From an uncultured Ruminococcus sp. (lineage in GTDB: Bacteria; Bacillota; Clostridia; Oscillospirales; Ruminococcaceae): DNA of 9,246 bases. The position numbers were made by a program, and so were the translations under genes. The stretch lies in NCBI GenBank assembly GCA_946183385.1, contig CAMHBN010000059.1, forward strand, positions 1 to 9,246, given 5' to 3'. This document shows, piece by piece, positions 1-6,207 of this stretch; within the stretch, counting starts at the first letter, position 1, and each line of letters opens with the position of its first letter. The notes beneath the pieces are model-generated. The model made no database searches, had not been told where the DNA came from, and saw only the letters and a program-made list of their open reading frames with translations.

Positions 1-652
1 TCTGCGGCAGAGACTCATGACCTACGGCGCGGACGCTCTCTGCGAGCACGAGCTCCTCGAGCTCATGCTGTTCTACGCGCTCCCGAGGATAAACACCAAC
101 GAGCTCGCGCACTCGCTGATAAACGAATTCGGCACGCTGAACAATATCCTCAACGCGCCCGTGGACGAGCTCACCAAGGTCAGGGGCGTGGGCGTGCCGA
201 CTGCCGAGTTCATACGGCTCGCGGCGGAGATGTGCGCCGAGTACGAGGCAAGCGTCCCCGAGTACGACAGGCTGCCCGACATCGACAGCCTCTGCCGCTT
301 CTTCCTCGGCTATTTCAGCGGCGGAGCGGAGGGTCTGTGCCTCATCGTCTGTCTCAGCGACGACCTCGGCATCACGGGCAAGGTCAGCTTCACCGCGCAC
401 TGTCTCGCGGAAGGCAGGTCGGAGATGAGGCGTATCGCGTCCATGCTGCTGCGCGGAGGCTGCACGCGCATCGCGCTCGGCATATCGCACCCCGAGCGTC
501 AGCCGATCCCCGACGAGGGTGATTTCACGCTGCTCCGCACACTCAGCGAGAAGCTCGGCGCGATAGGCATTTCCGTCGAGGACTGCGTCATCTGCGGGCA
601 GGACAGTACATACTCAATGAAGCGCAGCGGCGCTTTCTCTTTCGGAAGGTGA
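1..652 (+). CDS. RadC-like (UPF0758/JAB) protein with degenerate JAMM site, 5' partial
   Basis: The frame is open to the left edge: LRQRL precedes the first ATG at 17 and matches the usual RadC N-terminal RQRL region, so the real start lies outside the window. Numbering from M at 17, the HELLELMLFYALPR segment (residues 11-24) and the helix-hairpin-helix KVRGVG (54-59) are typical of RadC. The C-terminal MPN/JAB-like domain is recognisable (about 105-200), but the zinc signature is broken: the expected HNHP reads ISHP at 156-159, so the first histidine is lost. The motif serine is D166, while H158 and D169 remain. The upstream glutamate aligns to a GKV stretch and also appears absent. It is therefore probably not an active metalloprotease-type enzyme. 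RadC was historically tied to DNA repair, but the biochemical role of the family is unsettled. Its stop overlaps the ribosome binding site of the next gene, so the two are co-transcribed. Confidence 0.85.
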   Translation, partial: LRQRLMTYGADALCEHELLELMLFYALPRINTNELAHSLINEFGTLNNILNAPVDELTKVRGVGVPTAEFIRLAAEMCAEYEASVPEYDRLPDIDSLCRFFLGYFSGGAEGLCLIVCLSDDLGITGKVSFTAHCLAEGRSEMRRIASMLLRGGCTRIALGISHPERQPIPDEGDFTLLRTLSEKLGAIGISVEDCVICGQDSTYSMKRSGAFSFGR

Positions 653-656
653 TAGT

Positions 657-1367
657 ATGAACGAACTGAAAAATGAGCTGAAGACCCGCTGTCTCACCGA
701 CGGCACGGGCAGTCTCACGGAGCGTGAGAAGCTCCTGCTGCTGATGTGCTTCTCCGAGCGCGGAGAGGGCGCTGTCAGAGCCGCTGACAGGCTGTATTCC
801 GCATACGGGAGCTTCCGCAGCGCCGCAGACTCCGACCCCGACTTCCTGATGAAGGAATGCGGTATCTCTGCCGCGAGCGCCGCTCTGCTCACGCTGTTTC
901 CTCAGCTGAGCCGCAGGTGCGCGATAACGAGCTGCGGCAATATCCGCCTCGACTGCGCTGAGGCGGCGAAGAGGTTCTTCTCGGCACAGCTCCGCTCGGC
1001 ACGGAGCGAAACTCTCATTGCCGCCGCGACCGACGAGCGCTTCCGCATTATCGGCGCCGAGCGTATCGGCACGGGAACCGGCTCTGCTGTGAACATCTCC
1101 AACCGCAGGATAGCCGATTTTGCGCTCCGCCACAATGCCGCCTACGTCTTCATCGCGCACAATCACACCGCGGGAGCTCCCCTGCCCTCGCAGAATGACA
1201 AAAGCGCCACCCTCAAGCTCGGGACGGCGCTCATTGCTCTTGATGTTCTGCTCGTTGACCACATTATTACGGGCGCGGACGGCTCGGCGATGTCTATGCG
1301 CGAGAGCTCACGTGCGGAATATTTCCCCGCGGTCAGTGGGTATAAGTTTGAAAGGCAGCCATTGTAA
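657..1367 (+). CDS. RadC-like JAB-domain protein with intact JAMM motif
   Basis: A 236-residue RadC-family protein. The C-terminal MPN/JAB domain (about 105-215) carries a complete JAMM signature: E135, H168 and H170 in AHNHTAG, S178 and D181, then the RadC-typical VDHIITG (200-206). This set is expected to bind one zinc ion. The N-terminal RadC helical region is present (TEREKLLLLMCFSERG, 21-36), but the hairpin loop that normally reads GIG is CGIS (68-71), so non-specific DNA binding by this part may be weak. The start is supported by GGAAGGTGA at 644-652, five bases from the ATG and overlapping the stop of the upstream paralogue; only four bases separate the two genes. The pair looks like an old tandem duplication with divided features. 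Substrate and process are unknown. Confidence 0.87.
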   Translation: MNELKNELKTRCLTDGTGSLTEREKLLLLMCFSERGEGAVRAADRLYSAYGSFRSAADSDPDFLMKECGISAASAALLTLFPQLSRRCAITSCGNIRLDCAEAAKRFFSAQLRSARSETLIAAATDERFRIIGAERIGTGTGSAVNISNRRIADFALRHNAAYVFIAHNHTAGAPLPSQNDKSATLKLGTALIALDVLLVDHIITGADGSAMSMRESSRAEYFPAVSGYKFERQPL

Positions 1368-1395
1368 AAAAGGGCGCACACTGTGCGCCCCTACA
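1366..1395 (-). repeat. CCCTACA palindrome, terminator-like on the minus strand
   Basis: Arms GGGCGCAC (1372-1379) and GTGCGCCC (1383-1390) flank an ACT loop; CTACA follows at 1391-1395. On the minus strand the stem is followed directly by six T (complement of 1366-1371), so it has the form of an intrinsic terminator there, where it would back up the one at 1488-1517. On the plus strand no U tract follows. It is one copy of a palindrome family scattered through the window. Confidence 0.7.
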
Positions 1396-1404
1396 ATCTG
1401 TCTG

Positions 1405-1472
1405 TGTAGGGACGCGCATTGCGCGTCCGCAAATTTTCCGTCACTCACGGGCGACCAATGGTCGTCCCTACA
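1405..1472. repeat. Two-hairpin repeat with 10-bp terminal inverted repeats
   Basis: A 68-bp unit begins TGTAGGGACG (1405-1414) and ends CGTCCCTACA (1463-1472), perfect inverted termini. Each end is also part of its own hairpin: GGACGCGC/GCGCGTCC with an ATT loop (1410-1428), and GGGCGACC/GGTCGTCC with an AAT loop and one G-T wobble (1449-1467). No coding potential and no clear target duplication are visible. It resembles a tiny non-autonomous element or REP-like unit. AAATTTT at 1431-1437 after the left hairpin could give weak termination of the RadC-like operon on the plus strand. Confidence 0.65.
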
Positions 1473-1487
1473 AAAATTGGGTTATGG

Positions 1488-1517
1488 AAAAAAACGGGAC
1501 GCCGAGAGCGGCGTCCC
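1488..1517 (-). terminator. Intrinsic terminator of the C39-like lipoprotein gene
   Basis: On the minus strand, ten bases past the TGA at 1528, a 9-bp perfect GC-rich stem (1517-1509 with 1504-1496, four-base loop) is followed by a G and a run of seven T (complement of 1488-1494). This is a textbook Rho-independent terminator. The hairpin is also a member of the palindrome family, with CCTACA at its outer side (1517-1522), so a repeat appears to serve as the gene's terminator. Confidence 0.85.
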
Positions 1518-1527
1518 CTACATAAAA

Positions 1528-2445
1528 TCACCACGGGTGGATAGTCACAGCCTGACTGCCCATTTCACGGTAGCGGGTCTCGGCGACGTCGCGCGGGTAG
1601 AGCGTGTATGCTCCCCTCAGTGGGTCGTGGAAGCAGTAGCTCTCGTCGTTGTATCCGACAAGAAGCAGACAGTGCTCGTTGGACTTCCACTCCACCATCT
1701 CGTCGGTGCCCTCTATCTCCCACGTATTGGCTTCCGCGGTGAACAGCGGCTCCATATCGACGCTCGCCCATACGATGACGGGCTCGCCGCAGTCTATGTA
1801 CTCCATACACAGGTCTTTCAGCGAAATACCGCCGATATCCACCGCATCGAAGAACTCGTTTTCGAGGTACCTCCGCAGACACGAGCGTATCGCTCCGCTG
1901 TAGCAGCCGTAGCCGTAGGGAGTATGCGGGTCGCCGATAAAGGCTTTGTTAGGGTCACCGCTGAACATCACCGTGCCGCGCTCGGGATCCTGATATGTAT
2001 CGACCACAGCCTGCTCGATGTAGCCCTCACTGATAAGCTCGTCCGCAGTTATGGCGAAGTCGTAGTACGCGAGGAGCATAGACGTGCAGATAAGCTCGCA
2101 GCCCGCGGGCTTTCCCTCCTGCGAGAAATACGGAGCCTCTATGCACTTCACGCCCTCGGGAGGATCTCCGCCCTCCGACTGTATCGGCGGAGCAGTCTCC
2201 GCGGGAGTATCAGTCGGAGCCGCAGTCGTCTGCTCGGGCTCGGACTCAGGCTCGGTCTCGGGAGCGGCGGTCTCTGTTTCGGTGTCGGTGCGGAGGGTCG
2301 GTATTTCGGGCAAGCCCGTGAATATGAAGGTCTGAGTTGTCGTCTCTGTAACGTCGACAGGTTCGGTCGGGTGCGGCACTTCCGCTCCCGTACTGCACGA
2401 GCTCAACGCAAGAGCCGCAAGCACTGCGGCAGCCAATCTCTTCAT
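1528..2445 (-). CDS. Lipoprotein with C39-like cysteine peptidase domain
   Basis: The start is taken at 2445 (305 residues) because AGGAGGG lies just upstream of this ATG (complement of about 2451-2457) and because it begins a clean lipoprotein signal: MKR, a hydrophobic stretch to residue 14, then the lipobox LSSC with C17 as the lipidated cysteine. Residues about 18-95 are a low-complexity Thr/Glu/Pro/Ala linker, suited to span the cell wall. The C-terminal 200 residues match the C39-like (Peptidase_C39_2) papain-like fold: Q109 in YFSQ as oxyanion-hole residue, C116 in PAGCELI as nucleophile, the GDPHTPYGYGCY stretch (171-182), EPVIVWASVDM, H258 in NEHCLLLVGY, and D274 in FHDP. It is likely a surface-exposed cysteine peptidase or amidase; the substrate is unknown. 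The absence of ABC-transporter domains argues against a bacteriocin exporter. It is convergent to the RadC-like pair and divergent from the two-component operon. Confidence 0.88.
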   Translation of the reverse strand: MKRLAAAVLAALALSSCSTGAEVPHPTEPVDVTETTTQTFIFTGLPEIPTLRTDTETETAAPETEPESEPEQTTAAPTDTPAETAPPIQSEGGDPPEGVKCIEAPYFSQEGKPAGCELICTSMLLAYYDFAITADELISEGYIEQAVVDTYQDPERGTVMFSGDPNKAFIGDPHTPYGYGCYSGAIRSCLRRYLENEFFDAVDIGGISLKDLCMEYIDCGEPVIVWASVDMEPLFTAEANTWEIEGTDEMVEWKSNEHCLLLVGYNDESYCFHDPLRGAYTLYPRDVAETRYREMGSQAVTIHPW

Positions 2446-2536
2446 TTCCGCCCTCCTCTCTATCGGTGAATGCAAAATATTTGCAAAAAATGTGCGTTTT
2501 CCTTTAACATCTGCGCTCTCTGCTGATACAATGATA
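2446..2536. other. Upstream region of the lipoprotein gene, with small inverted repeat
   Basis: Besides the ribosome binding site of the minus-strand gene, this stretch holds TGCAAA (2471-2476) and TTTGCA (2480-2485), a 6-bp inverted repeat around ATA, between the gene's start and its likely promoter. It could be an operator or leader hairpin. A weak minus-strand promoter is possible: TTGTAT (complement of 2526-2531), 16 bases, TGTTAA (complement of 2504-2509). Neither is strong. Confidence 0.3.
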
Positions 2537-2566
2537 TTGACAGCAAAGGCACATCTCTACTATTAT
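2537..2566 (+). promoter_or_regulatory. Sigma-A promoter facing the two-component operon
   Basis: TTGACA at 2537-2542 is an exact -35 consensus; 18 bases later TATTAT (2561-2566) is one change from the -10 consensus. It points right and would give a leader of about 270 bases that includes the hairpin array at 2640-2730 before the response regulator at 2843. No nearer promoter of comparable quality is seen. Confidence 0.65.
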
Positions 2567-2639
2567 TCATCATTTTTGCGGAAATGTCAAGTAAAATCTG
2601 ATTTTTTGCGAAATCTTCCACATTTTCCATAGACTCTGG

Positions 2640-2730
2640 TCAAGGCTCTGCCTTGATAATCCGCCAAGGGCTCTGCCCTCGACCCGCAGGGGCTCTGCCC
2701 CGAACCCCGCAGGGGAACATAGTTCCCCTG
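2640..2730 (+). repeat. Array of four hairpins, three with a CTCTGCC core
   Basis: Four consecutive small palindromes, roughly 23-26 bases apart: TCAAGGC/GCCTTGA with TCT loop (2640-2656); AGGGC/GCCCT with TCT loop (2667-2679); GGGGC/GCCCC with TCT loop (2689-2701); and CAGGGGAAC/GTTCCCCTG with ATA loop (2710-2730). The first three share CTCTGCC while the outer arm bases change together. Short linkers of the CGACCCGCAG and CGAACCCCGCAG type separate the later ones. No reading frame through the array looks coding. It sits in the presumed leader of the two-component operon. Confidence 0.75.
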
Positions 2731-2842
2731 ACCCCATATCCACGCAGTCGCTCGCAAGCTCGCTCACCTATTTGTTCGGCAAGTCTTTTCCCGCGAGCGT
2801 GAAAAATACGAACGGCTACTTTAAACCAAAGTGAGGTCATAT
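2731..2842 (+). other. Remainder of the intergenic region before the response regulator
   Basis: GCTCGC repeats directly at 2750-2755 and 2758-2763, and the reverse form GCGAGCG lies at 2793-2799. No convincing promoter, terminator or coding frame is seen. The ribosome binding site GTGAGGT (2831-2837) of the next gene closes the stretch. Confidence 0.4.
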
Positions 2843-3508
2843 ATGATAAACATTCTTATTATCGAGGACGACGAGAATATCGCTAAAATGATAACCGCCG
2901 CCCTCAGCATGGTCGATTATAAGGGCACCTGCCGCTACGACGGGCGCTCGGGCGCGGAGGAGGCTATGAAGGGCGGCTACGACCTTATCCTCCTTGACAT
3001 TATGCTCCCCGAGATGAACGGCTTCGAGGTCATGGAGGCTATCAAGGACTGCGGCACTCCCGTCATCTTCCTCACCGCCATGCAGGAGGTCTCCGACAAG
3101 GTTAAGGGGCTCCGTCTCGGCGCCGAGGACTACATCGTCAAGCCCTTCGAGGCTCTCGAGCTCCTCGCGCGTATCGACGTGGTGCTCCGCCGCTCCAACA
3201 AGACGCAGGACACCATCACCTACGGCGATATCACCGTCAATATCGACAGGCACGAGATAACGCTGAAGGGTCAGCACGTTCAGCTCACGCCGAAAGAGTT
3301 CGACGTCATCGTGTACTTCCTCCAGCACCAGAATATCGCAGTCTCGCGCGAACAGCTCCTGTCGAGTGTGTGGGGCTTCGAGTTCGGCGGCGAGAGCCGT
3401 ACCGTCGATATCCACGTCCAGCAGGTGCGCCGCAAGCTCGGGCTCAAGGACTGCCTTATCACCATCCCCAAGCTCGGCTACAGACTTGAAAGCCGTGACA
3501 GCGTATGA
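2843..3508 (+). CDS. OmpR/PhoB-family response regulator
   Basis: A 221-residue transcription factor. The receiver domain (1-115) has the acidic pocket D9/D10, phospho-acceptor D52 in LLDIMLPEMNG, T78 and K100 (KPF). The C-terminal winged helix (about 125-218) shows the OmpR-type hallmarks LTPKEFDVI, SREQLLSSVWG, RTVDIHVQQVRRKLG and a TIPKLGYRL ending. The ATG at 2843 is chosen because AGGT sits five bases upstream; the in-frame GTG at 2831 falls inside that binding site. Phosphorylation by the adjacent kinase should promote DNA binding. The gene overlaps the kinase by four bases (ATGA), so translation is coupled. The target genes cannot be read from the window; autoregulation and control of the third gene are plausible. 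Confidence 0.95.
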   Translation: MINILIIEDDENIAKMITAALSMVDYKGTCRYDGRSGAEEAMKGGYDLILLDIMLPEMNGFEVMEAIKDCGTPVIFLTAMQEVSDKVKGLRLGAEDYIVKPFEALELLARIDVVLRRSNKTQDTITYGDITVNIDRHEITLKGQHVQLTPKEFDVIVYFLQHQNIAVSREQLLSSVWGFEFGGESRTVDIHVQQVRRKLGLKDCLITIPKLGYRLESRDSV

Positions 3509-4947
3509 AGCTCTGGCAAAAAATATTCCTGAGCTCGCTGTTCCTGATAATCGCTGCGGTAAACATCATCTCTGTAACGATACTCAACAACAGCCACCGC
3601 CTGCTCCTTGAGAGAGAGCAGACCCACGCGATATCCGAGCACGAATTCTTCGAGGCGTCGTTCTCGAATGCGGTCGTGTACGCAAAGCTCGCGGACGAAA
3701 AGATCGCTCTTACGCCAAACGATATCCGACGCATCGCCTCCGACGTCGTCGAGGGAAGCGGTCGGACGCGCGATTCAGCCGTTTTCGACAGCTCCGGCAC
3801 TGTCATCGCCGTCAACGGCATGGACGACGTTCTCAGCAGGATAACGCAGAGCGGCTTCGTCGAGAAGATCGACGATTCGGGCGACAAATACAGCGCCTCC
3901 GTGTACGAGACGGGCAGTGCTCACAAGCTGGCTGTCGGCTCTGCTATCACCACCGAGGGTATGAGCTACCGCGTGGTGACGGCTGTGGACATCTCCGAGA
4001 TATACGCGATGAAAAAGAAGCAGACCGACTTCGTGCGCAAGGTCAGCGTCATCTCGGCGGGAGCTATCTCGCTCGTGCTGCTCGTGACCGTGCTCCTCAT
4101 GCTGAACCCGCTAAGCAGGCTGAACGTCTACACCAAGGCTATCGCGGGCGGCAACTACCGCATAAGGATTCGCGAGCGCGGAAGTCAGGAATTCCGCGAG
4201 CTCGCGCAGAATATGAACATCATGGCTGAGTCCGTCCAGACCAATGCGGCTCGCCTCGAAAAAATAGCCGAGGACAGACAAACCTTCATCGCCAACCTCT
4301 CGCACGAGATGAAGACTCCGCTGACCTCTATCCTCGGATTCGCCGATATACTGCGTATCAAGAAGCAGGTATCCGACAGCGAGCGTGCCGAGTACGCGGG
4401 CGTTATCGTCGAGGAGACGAAGCGTCTGCGCTCGCTCTCGGGCAAGCTCATGGGGATCGTCGCCATGAACGGCACTGAGATCGAGAAAAAGCCCGTCAGC
4501 CTGCAATCAATGATAAACGAGACGAAAACGGCTCTCGTGCCGCTCCTTGCCAAGAACGACGTGCGGCTGGAGTGCCTGTCGCAGGATATAACCATTTCCG
4601 CCGACGAGGAGCTCTTCAAGTCGCTGCTGTACAACATAATCGAGAACGCCGTCAAGGCTTCGCCGAAGGGTGAGAGCGTCGTGCTCAACGCCGCTATGTA
4701 CGAGGGCGACGCCGTCATAACCATAACCGACCACGGTATCGGTATGACGCCCGAGGTCATGAAAAAGGCGTTCGAGCCCTTCTTTATGGCGGACAAGTCA
4801 CGTAGCAGAAAGGCGGGCGGCGCAGGTCTGGGACTTGCGCTCTGCCAGAAGATAGCCAGCCTGCACTCCGCGAAAATTGAAATCGACAGCCACCCGAATG
4901 AGGGCACTACCGTATTTATCACCATACCCGGGGAGGAATGCCTGTGA
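3505..4947 (+). CDS. Membrane sensor histidine kinase (HAMP, HisKA, HATPase)
   Basis: A 480-residue kinase. Membrane segments lie at about 7-27 and 179-201, enclosing a roughly 150-residue extracytoplasmic sensor region without a motif I recognise. A HAMP linker follows (about 199-252). The dimerisation domain carries H267 in NLSHEMKTPLTSI as the autophosphorylation site. The ATPase domain has the N box NIIENAVKAS (377-386, with N381), the G1 box DHGIGM (409-414), the F box around EPFF (424-427) and the G2 box GAGLGLAL (439-446). All catalytic elements are intact. It overlaps the regulator upstream (ATGA) and the next gene downstream (GTGA), which indicates one coupled operon. The stimulus is unknown; the third protein is the obvious candidate accessory factor. 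Confidence 0.95.
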   Translation: MKLWQKIFLSSLFLIIAAVNIISVTILNNSHRLLLEREQTHAISEHEFFEASFSNAVVYAKLADEKIALTPNDIRRIASDVVEGSGRTRDSAVFDSSGTVIAVNGMDDVLSRITQSGFVEKIDDSGDKYSASVYETGSAHKLAVGSAITTEGMSYRVVTAVDISEIYAMKKKQTDFVRKVSVISAGAISLVLLVTVLLMLNPLSRLNVYTKAIAGGNYRIRIRERGSQEFRELAQNMNIMAESVQTNAARLEKIAEDRQTFIANLSHEMKTPLTSILGFADILRIKKQVSDSERAEYAGVIVEETKRLRSLSGKLMGIVAMNGTEIEKKPVSLQSMINETKTALVPLLAKNDVRLECLSQDITISADEELFKSLLYNIIENAVKASPKGESVVLNAAMYEGDAVITITDHGIGMTPEVMKKAFEPFFMADKSRSRKAGGAGLGLALCQKIASLHSAKIEIDSHPNEGTTVFITIPGEECL

Positions 4948-6011
4948 AACGAAATATTCTCTTCGTGGCTCTGACGGCTCTGATACTCGCGCTCGGATTC
5001 TACGGCGCGGACATCATCGGACACTTCTTCCCGAGCGATACCGCCGAGCAGACCTTCATCTCCCGCGACCGCTCGAACACCAACGCGGTCTACCTCAAGG
5101 AGGATCATAAGAAATTCAGACCGATGTCACTCATCATCAAGACATCGCAGTCTGTGAACTACAAGGAAAACAGCGAGGTGCGCAGTATAACTGCCGCGAT
5201 GATAAACGCTCTGTCGCGTCAGTACGAAAAGACCTACATCTTCCAGCCCGCGGGACAGGAGCTCGACAAGGCGCTGAAATTCGACAAAACCGGCTACATC
5301 TACGTTGAAAAGTGGCAGTATATCAACTCCGACAGGCAGACCCGCTACCTTGACTGCATTGTGTGGGCGAATGACCTCAGTATCGCCTATATCCGCTTCT
5401 ACAGCGACAACAGCTCTCAGCTCAGCGGCACTGAGATGAACGCGGGGCTCGACAGGCTCAACAATTACTCGGAAAAATTCTACCCCTATGAATCTGATTT
5501 CTACTACACGCTTCAGCAGCTCAAGGACGAGCAGGTCATAAGTCAAGGCTACTCGAACAAGTCTCTCCAGCCCGAAGACTATCTCTGGGAAGGCGACCTG
5601 ATAGACAATGTCTATCTCGGAAAGATAGGCGACACGAGCAGGATTATCCCGCTTGTTGTACAGAAGTACGACTCCTACAGCGGCGCCGCGCGTGAAAGCC
5701 TCGGCTCGCCCGATGTCCCGCTTGTCAGCTACTGGATGTCTCAGCTCGGCTTCTGCGACATGATCACAAGCAGCGACTTCCCCGTGGTAGGAGCTTCCAA
5801 GATCACCGACCTTATGAGCAACCAGTACGGCGTGTGGGTCAAGCCGTCATACTACGCCAAGGACGGTATCATCTACCAGACCACCAACCTCAGCGGTCAT
5901 GAGCTGACCGTGCTCTACAACGTCCGCGAGGATATGATAGAGGGCTACTACTTCCCCGACTGCTCGTCTATCGCGTACTACAATGGGTATTCCAATGAAG
6001 CCTACGGCTAA
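4944..6011 (+). CDS. Membrane-anchored extracytoplasmic protein of unknown function, third gene of the two-component operon
   Basis: I do not recognise this family. The GTG at 4944 is preferred (355 residues) because GGGAGG (4931-4936) is seven bases from it and only one base from the alternative ATG at 4938; the GTG gives the classic GTGA overlap with the kinase stop. The protein starts KRNILF, has one membrane segment (about 5-24), and the remaining 330 residues are rich in Tyr, Ser, Asp and Asn, with few cysteines, as expected for a domain outside the membrane. No catalytic motif or lipobox is seen. The arrangement resembles WalRK operons, where anchored YycH/YycI proteins modulate the kinase, but I cannot show homology. 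A role as kinase partner or as an envelope effector is inference. Confidence 0.8.
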   Translation: MKRNILFVALTALILALGFYGADIIGHFFPSDTAEQTFISRDRSNTNAVYLKEDHKKFRPMSLIIKTSQSVNYKENSEVRSITAAMINALSRQYEKTYIFQPAGQELDKALKFDKTGYIYVEKWQYINSDRQTRYLDCIVWANDLSIAYIRFYSDNSSQLSGTEMNAGLDRLNNYSEKFYPYESDFYYTLQQLKDEQVISQGYSNKSLQPEDYLWEGDLIDNVYLGKIGDTSRIIPLVVQKYDSYSGAARESLGSPDVPLVSYWMSQLGFCDMITSSDFPVVGASKITDLMSNQYGVWVKPSYYAKDGIIYQTTNLSGHELTVLYNVREDMIEGYYFPDCSSIAYYNGYSNEAYG

Positions 6012-6020
6012 GAATTTGAC

Positions 6021-6107
6021 GGGACGCCGGGTGACTCCCTGCAGTGTAGGGAGATGTCAGCGAATCTGACAGAGGGTACGGGCGGCTGTTAGCCGCACCG
6101 TCCCCTA
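6021..6107. repeat. Branched palindromic repeat after the two-component operon
   Basis: An outer stem GGGACG (6021-6026) / CGTCCC (6099-6104) encloses three hairpins: CTCCCT/AGGGAG (6035-6040, 6048-6053), TGTCAG/CTGACA (6055-6060, 6066-6071) and GCGGCT/AGCCGC (6082-6087, 6091-6096). A TGTAGGGA motif occurs inside at 6045-6052 and TCCCCTA ends the unit. It looks like a composite of the palindrome family seen elsewhere. No U tract follows on the plus strand, so it is not a standard terminator, though such structure may stop or stabilise the operon transcript. Confidence 0.6.
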
Positions 6108-6141
6108 AAATATGTTGCCGTTGATTTATTGGTAAATTGGT

Positions 6142-6165
6142 GGGCGGATAATATCCGCCCCTACA
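6142..6165. repeat. CCCTACA palindrome upstream of the que promoter
   Basis: GGGCGGAT (6142-6149) and ATCCGCCC (6153-6160) form an 8-bp perfect stem with an AAT loop, followed by CTACA. It has the same architecture as the copies at 1372 and 1449 but different inner base pairs. It lies nine bases before the -35 box. Confidence 0.75.
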
Positions 6166-6173
6166 TTTAAGGC

Positions 6174-6202
6174 TTGACATTTTTGCGGCGAAATGCTATA
6201 AT
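6174..6202 (+). promoter_or_regulatory. Consensus sigma-A promoter of the queuosine operon
   Basis: TTGACA (6174-6179), exactly 17 bases, TATAAT (6197-6202), with an additional extended -10 TG at 6194-6195. Both hexamers match consensus. Transcription should begin near 6209, right where the aptamer-like stem starts, which is typical for riboswitch-controlled leaders. Confidence 0.95.
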
Positions 6203-6207
6203 GGAAG

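Noticed and set aside
588..1262. Minus-strand open frame opposite the second RadC-like gene
   Set aside because: No ribosome binding site or family motif; the sense strand encodes a complete JAMM protein.
1528..2445. C39 peptidase as a bacteriocin processing/export protein
   Set aside because: It has a lipoprotein anchor and linker, no ABC or membrane-spanning transporter domains and no leader-peptide gene nearby.
1120..2469. Long plus-strand open frame across the repeats and opposite the lipoprotein gene
   Set aside because: It runs through the RadC-like gene in another frame, the palindromic repeats and the antisense of a gene with a clear lipobox and catalytic motifs. The translation is low-complexity and has no domain; it is a codon-bias shadow.
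2640..2730. CRISPR-like array
   Set aside because: The units are palindromes about 24 bases apart with shared short cores, not identical repeats separated by unique spacers, and no cas gene is present.
2837..3415. Minus-strand open frame opposite the response regulator
   Set aside because: Product is a Val/Asp/Glu/Leu-rich antisense translation typical of GC-biased codons; the sense frame has every response-regulator hallmark.
4938..4943. ATG at 4938 as the start of the third operon gene
   Set aside because: The GGGAGG site lies only one base away; the GTG at 4944 has a seven-base spacing and the usual four-base overlap. Not excluded, but less likely.
4185..5108. Minus-strand open frame opposite the kinase
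   Set aside because: It is antisense to conserved HisKA/HATPase motifs and has no recognisable domain or start signal.
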